A stretch of DNA of 11,440 nucleotides, taken from the NCBI GenBank assembly GCA_049515555.1, contig JBEKTY010000214.1, positions 1-11,440 of the forward strand. Reading direction: 5' to 3'. Positions 11,439 through 11,440 of this stretch are shown in pieces. Every line of letters starts with the position of its first letter. Position 1 is the first letter of the stretch. Below the pieces are notes generated by a model. The model was not told the origin of the DNA. It saw nothing but the letters and a program-made list of their open reading frames with translations, and searched no databases. Origin of the DNA: JBEKTY01 sp049515555 (lineage in GTDB: Bacteria > Planctomycetota > Planctomycetia > Pirellulales > Thermoguttaceae). The position numbers were made by a program, and so were the translations under genes.

Positions 11439-11440
11439 CA

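Noticed and set aside
1..11440. CRISPR array, tRNA, rRNA, riboswitch or defence genes
   Set aside because: I looked on both strands and saw no regularly spaced repeats, no tRNA-like cloverleaf, no conserved rRNA stretch and no defence-type domain.

Overview
The window looks like planctomycete chromosome. It is GC-rich and carries twin-arginine (Tat) exported Gfo/Idh/MocA and aldo/keto reductase proteins, a DUF4091-type glycoside hydrolase, a secreted beta-helix protein and a small secreted protein of a type I know from planctomycetes. Between them lie remnants of several insertion-sequence (IS) families. Taxonomy is inferred from protein style only; there is no rRNA or other marker.

Layout. 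(1) 1-1519: the 3' end of an ISAzo13-type transposase (+) abuts a truncated RhaT-like sugar transporter (-). Behind it is an intact ribokinase (-) with a good promoter at 1475-1504. (2) 1520-2078: gene-poor, with a possible remnant of a tyrosine-recombinase N-terminus and two hairpins. (3) 2079-4052: a small secreted protein with a very strong terminator, then a Tat-exported Gfo/Idh/MocA oxidoreductase (both +). (4) 4053-4365: nothing recognised. (5) 4366-5293: C-terminal half of a DUF4091/GH123-like hydrolase (-), cut off exactly at an inverted-repeat copy. (6) 5294-7946: a 2.65-kb unit bounded by a 51-bp inverted repeat (50/51 identical). It contains one complete gene, an 809-aa secreted protein with Ig-like domains and a pectate-lyase-3-type beta-helix. 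(7) 7947-9221: the first 38 codons of what looks like an IS630-type transposase, joined to an IS4 transposase that has lost its N-terminus but keeps its catalytic residues. (8) 9222-9690: a broken radical-SAM gene start (-), a UUCG-type hairpin and a repeat. (9) 9697-10825: promoter and complete Tat-exported aldo/keto reductase (+), bracketed by two copies of an IS-end-like repeat. (10) 10900-11440: two tiny, translationally coupled membrane-protein genes (-); the ribosome-binding site of the first lies inside a hairpin.

Functionally the intact genes point to carbohydrate handling: sugar phosphorylation, exported sugar oxidoreductases and exported polysaccharide-active proteins. The neighbouring transporter and hydrolase have been broken by mobile DNA. 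I see no defence system, CRISPR array, tRNA or rRNA. The most unusual structures are the inverted-repeat-bounded beta-helix gene and the repeat-bracketed aldo/keto reductase gene. Both may be single-gene cargo units, but neither is proven mobile.
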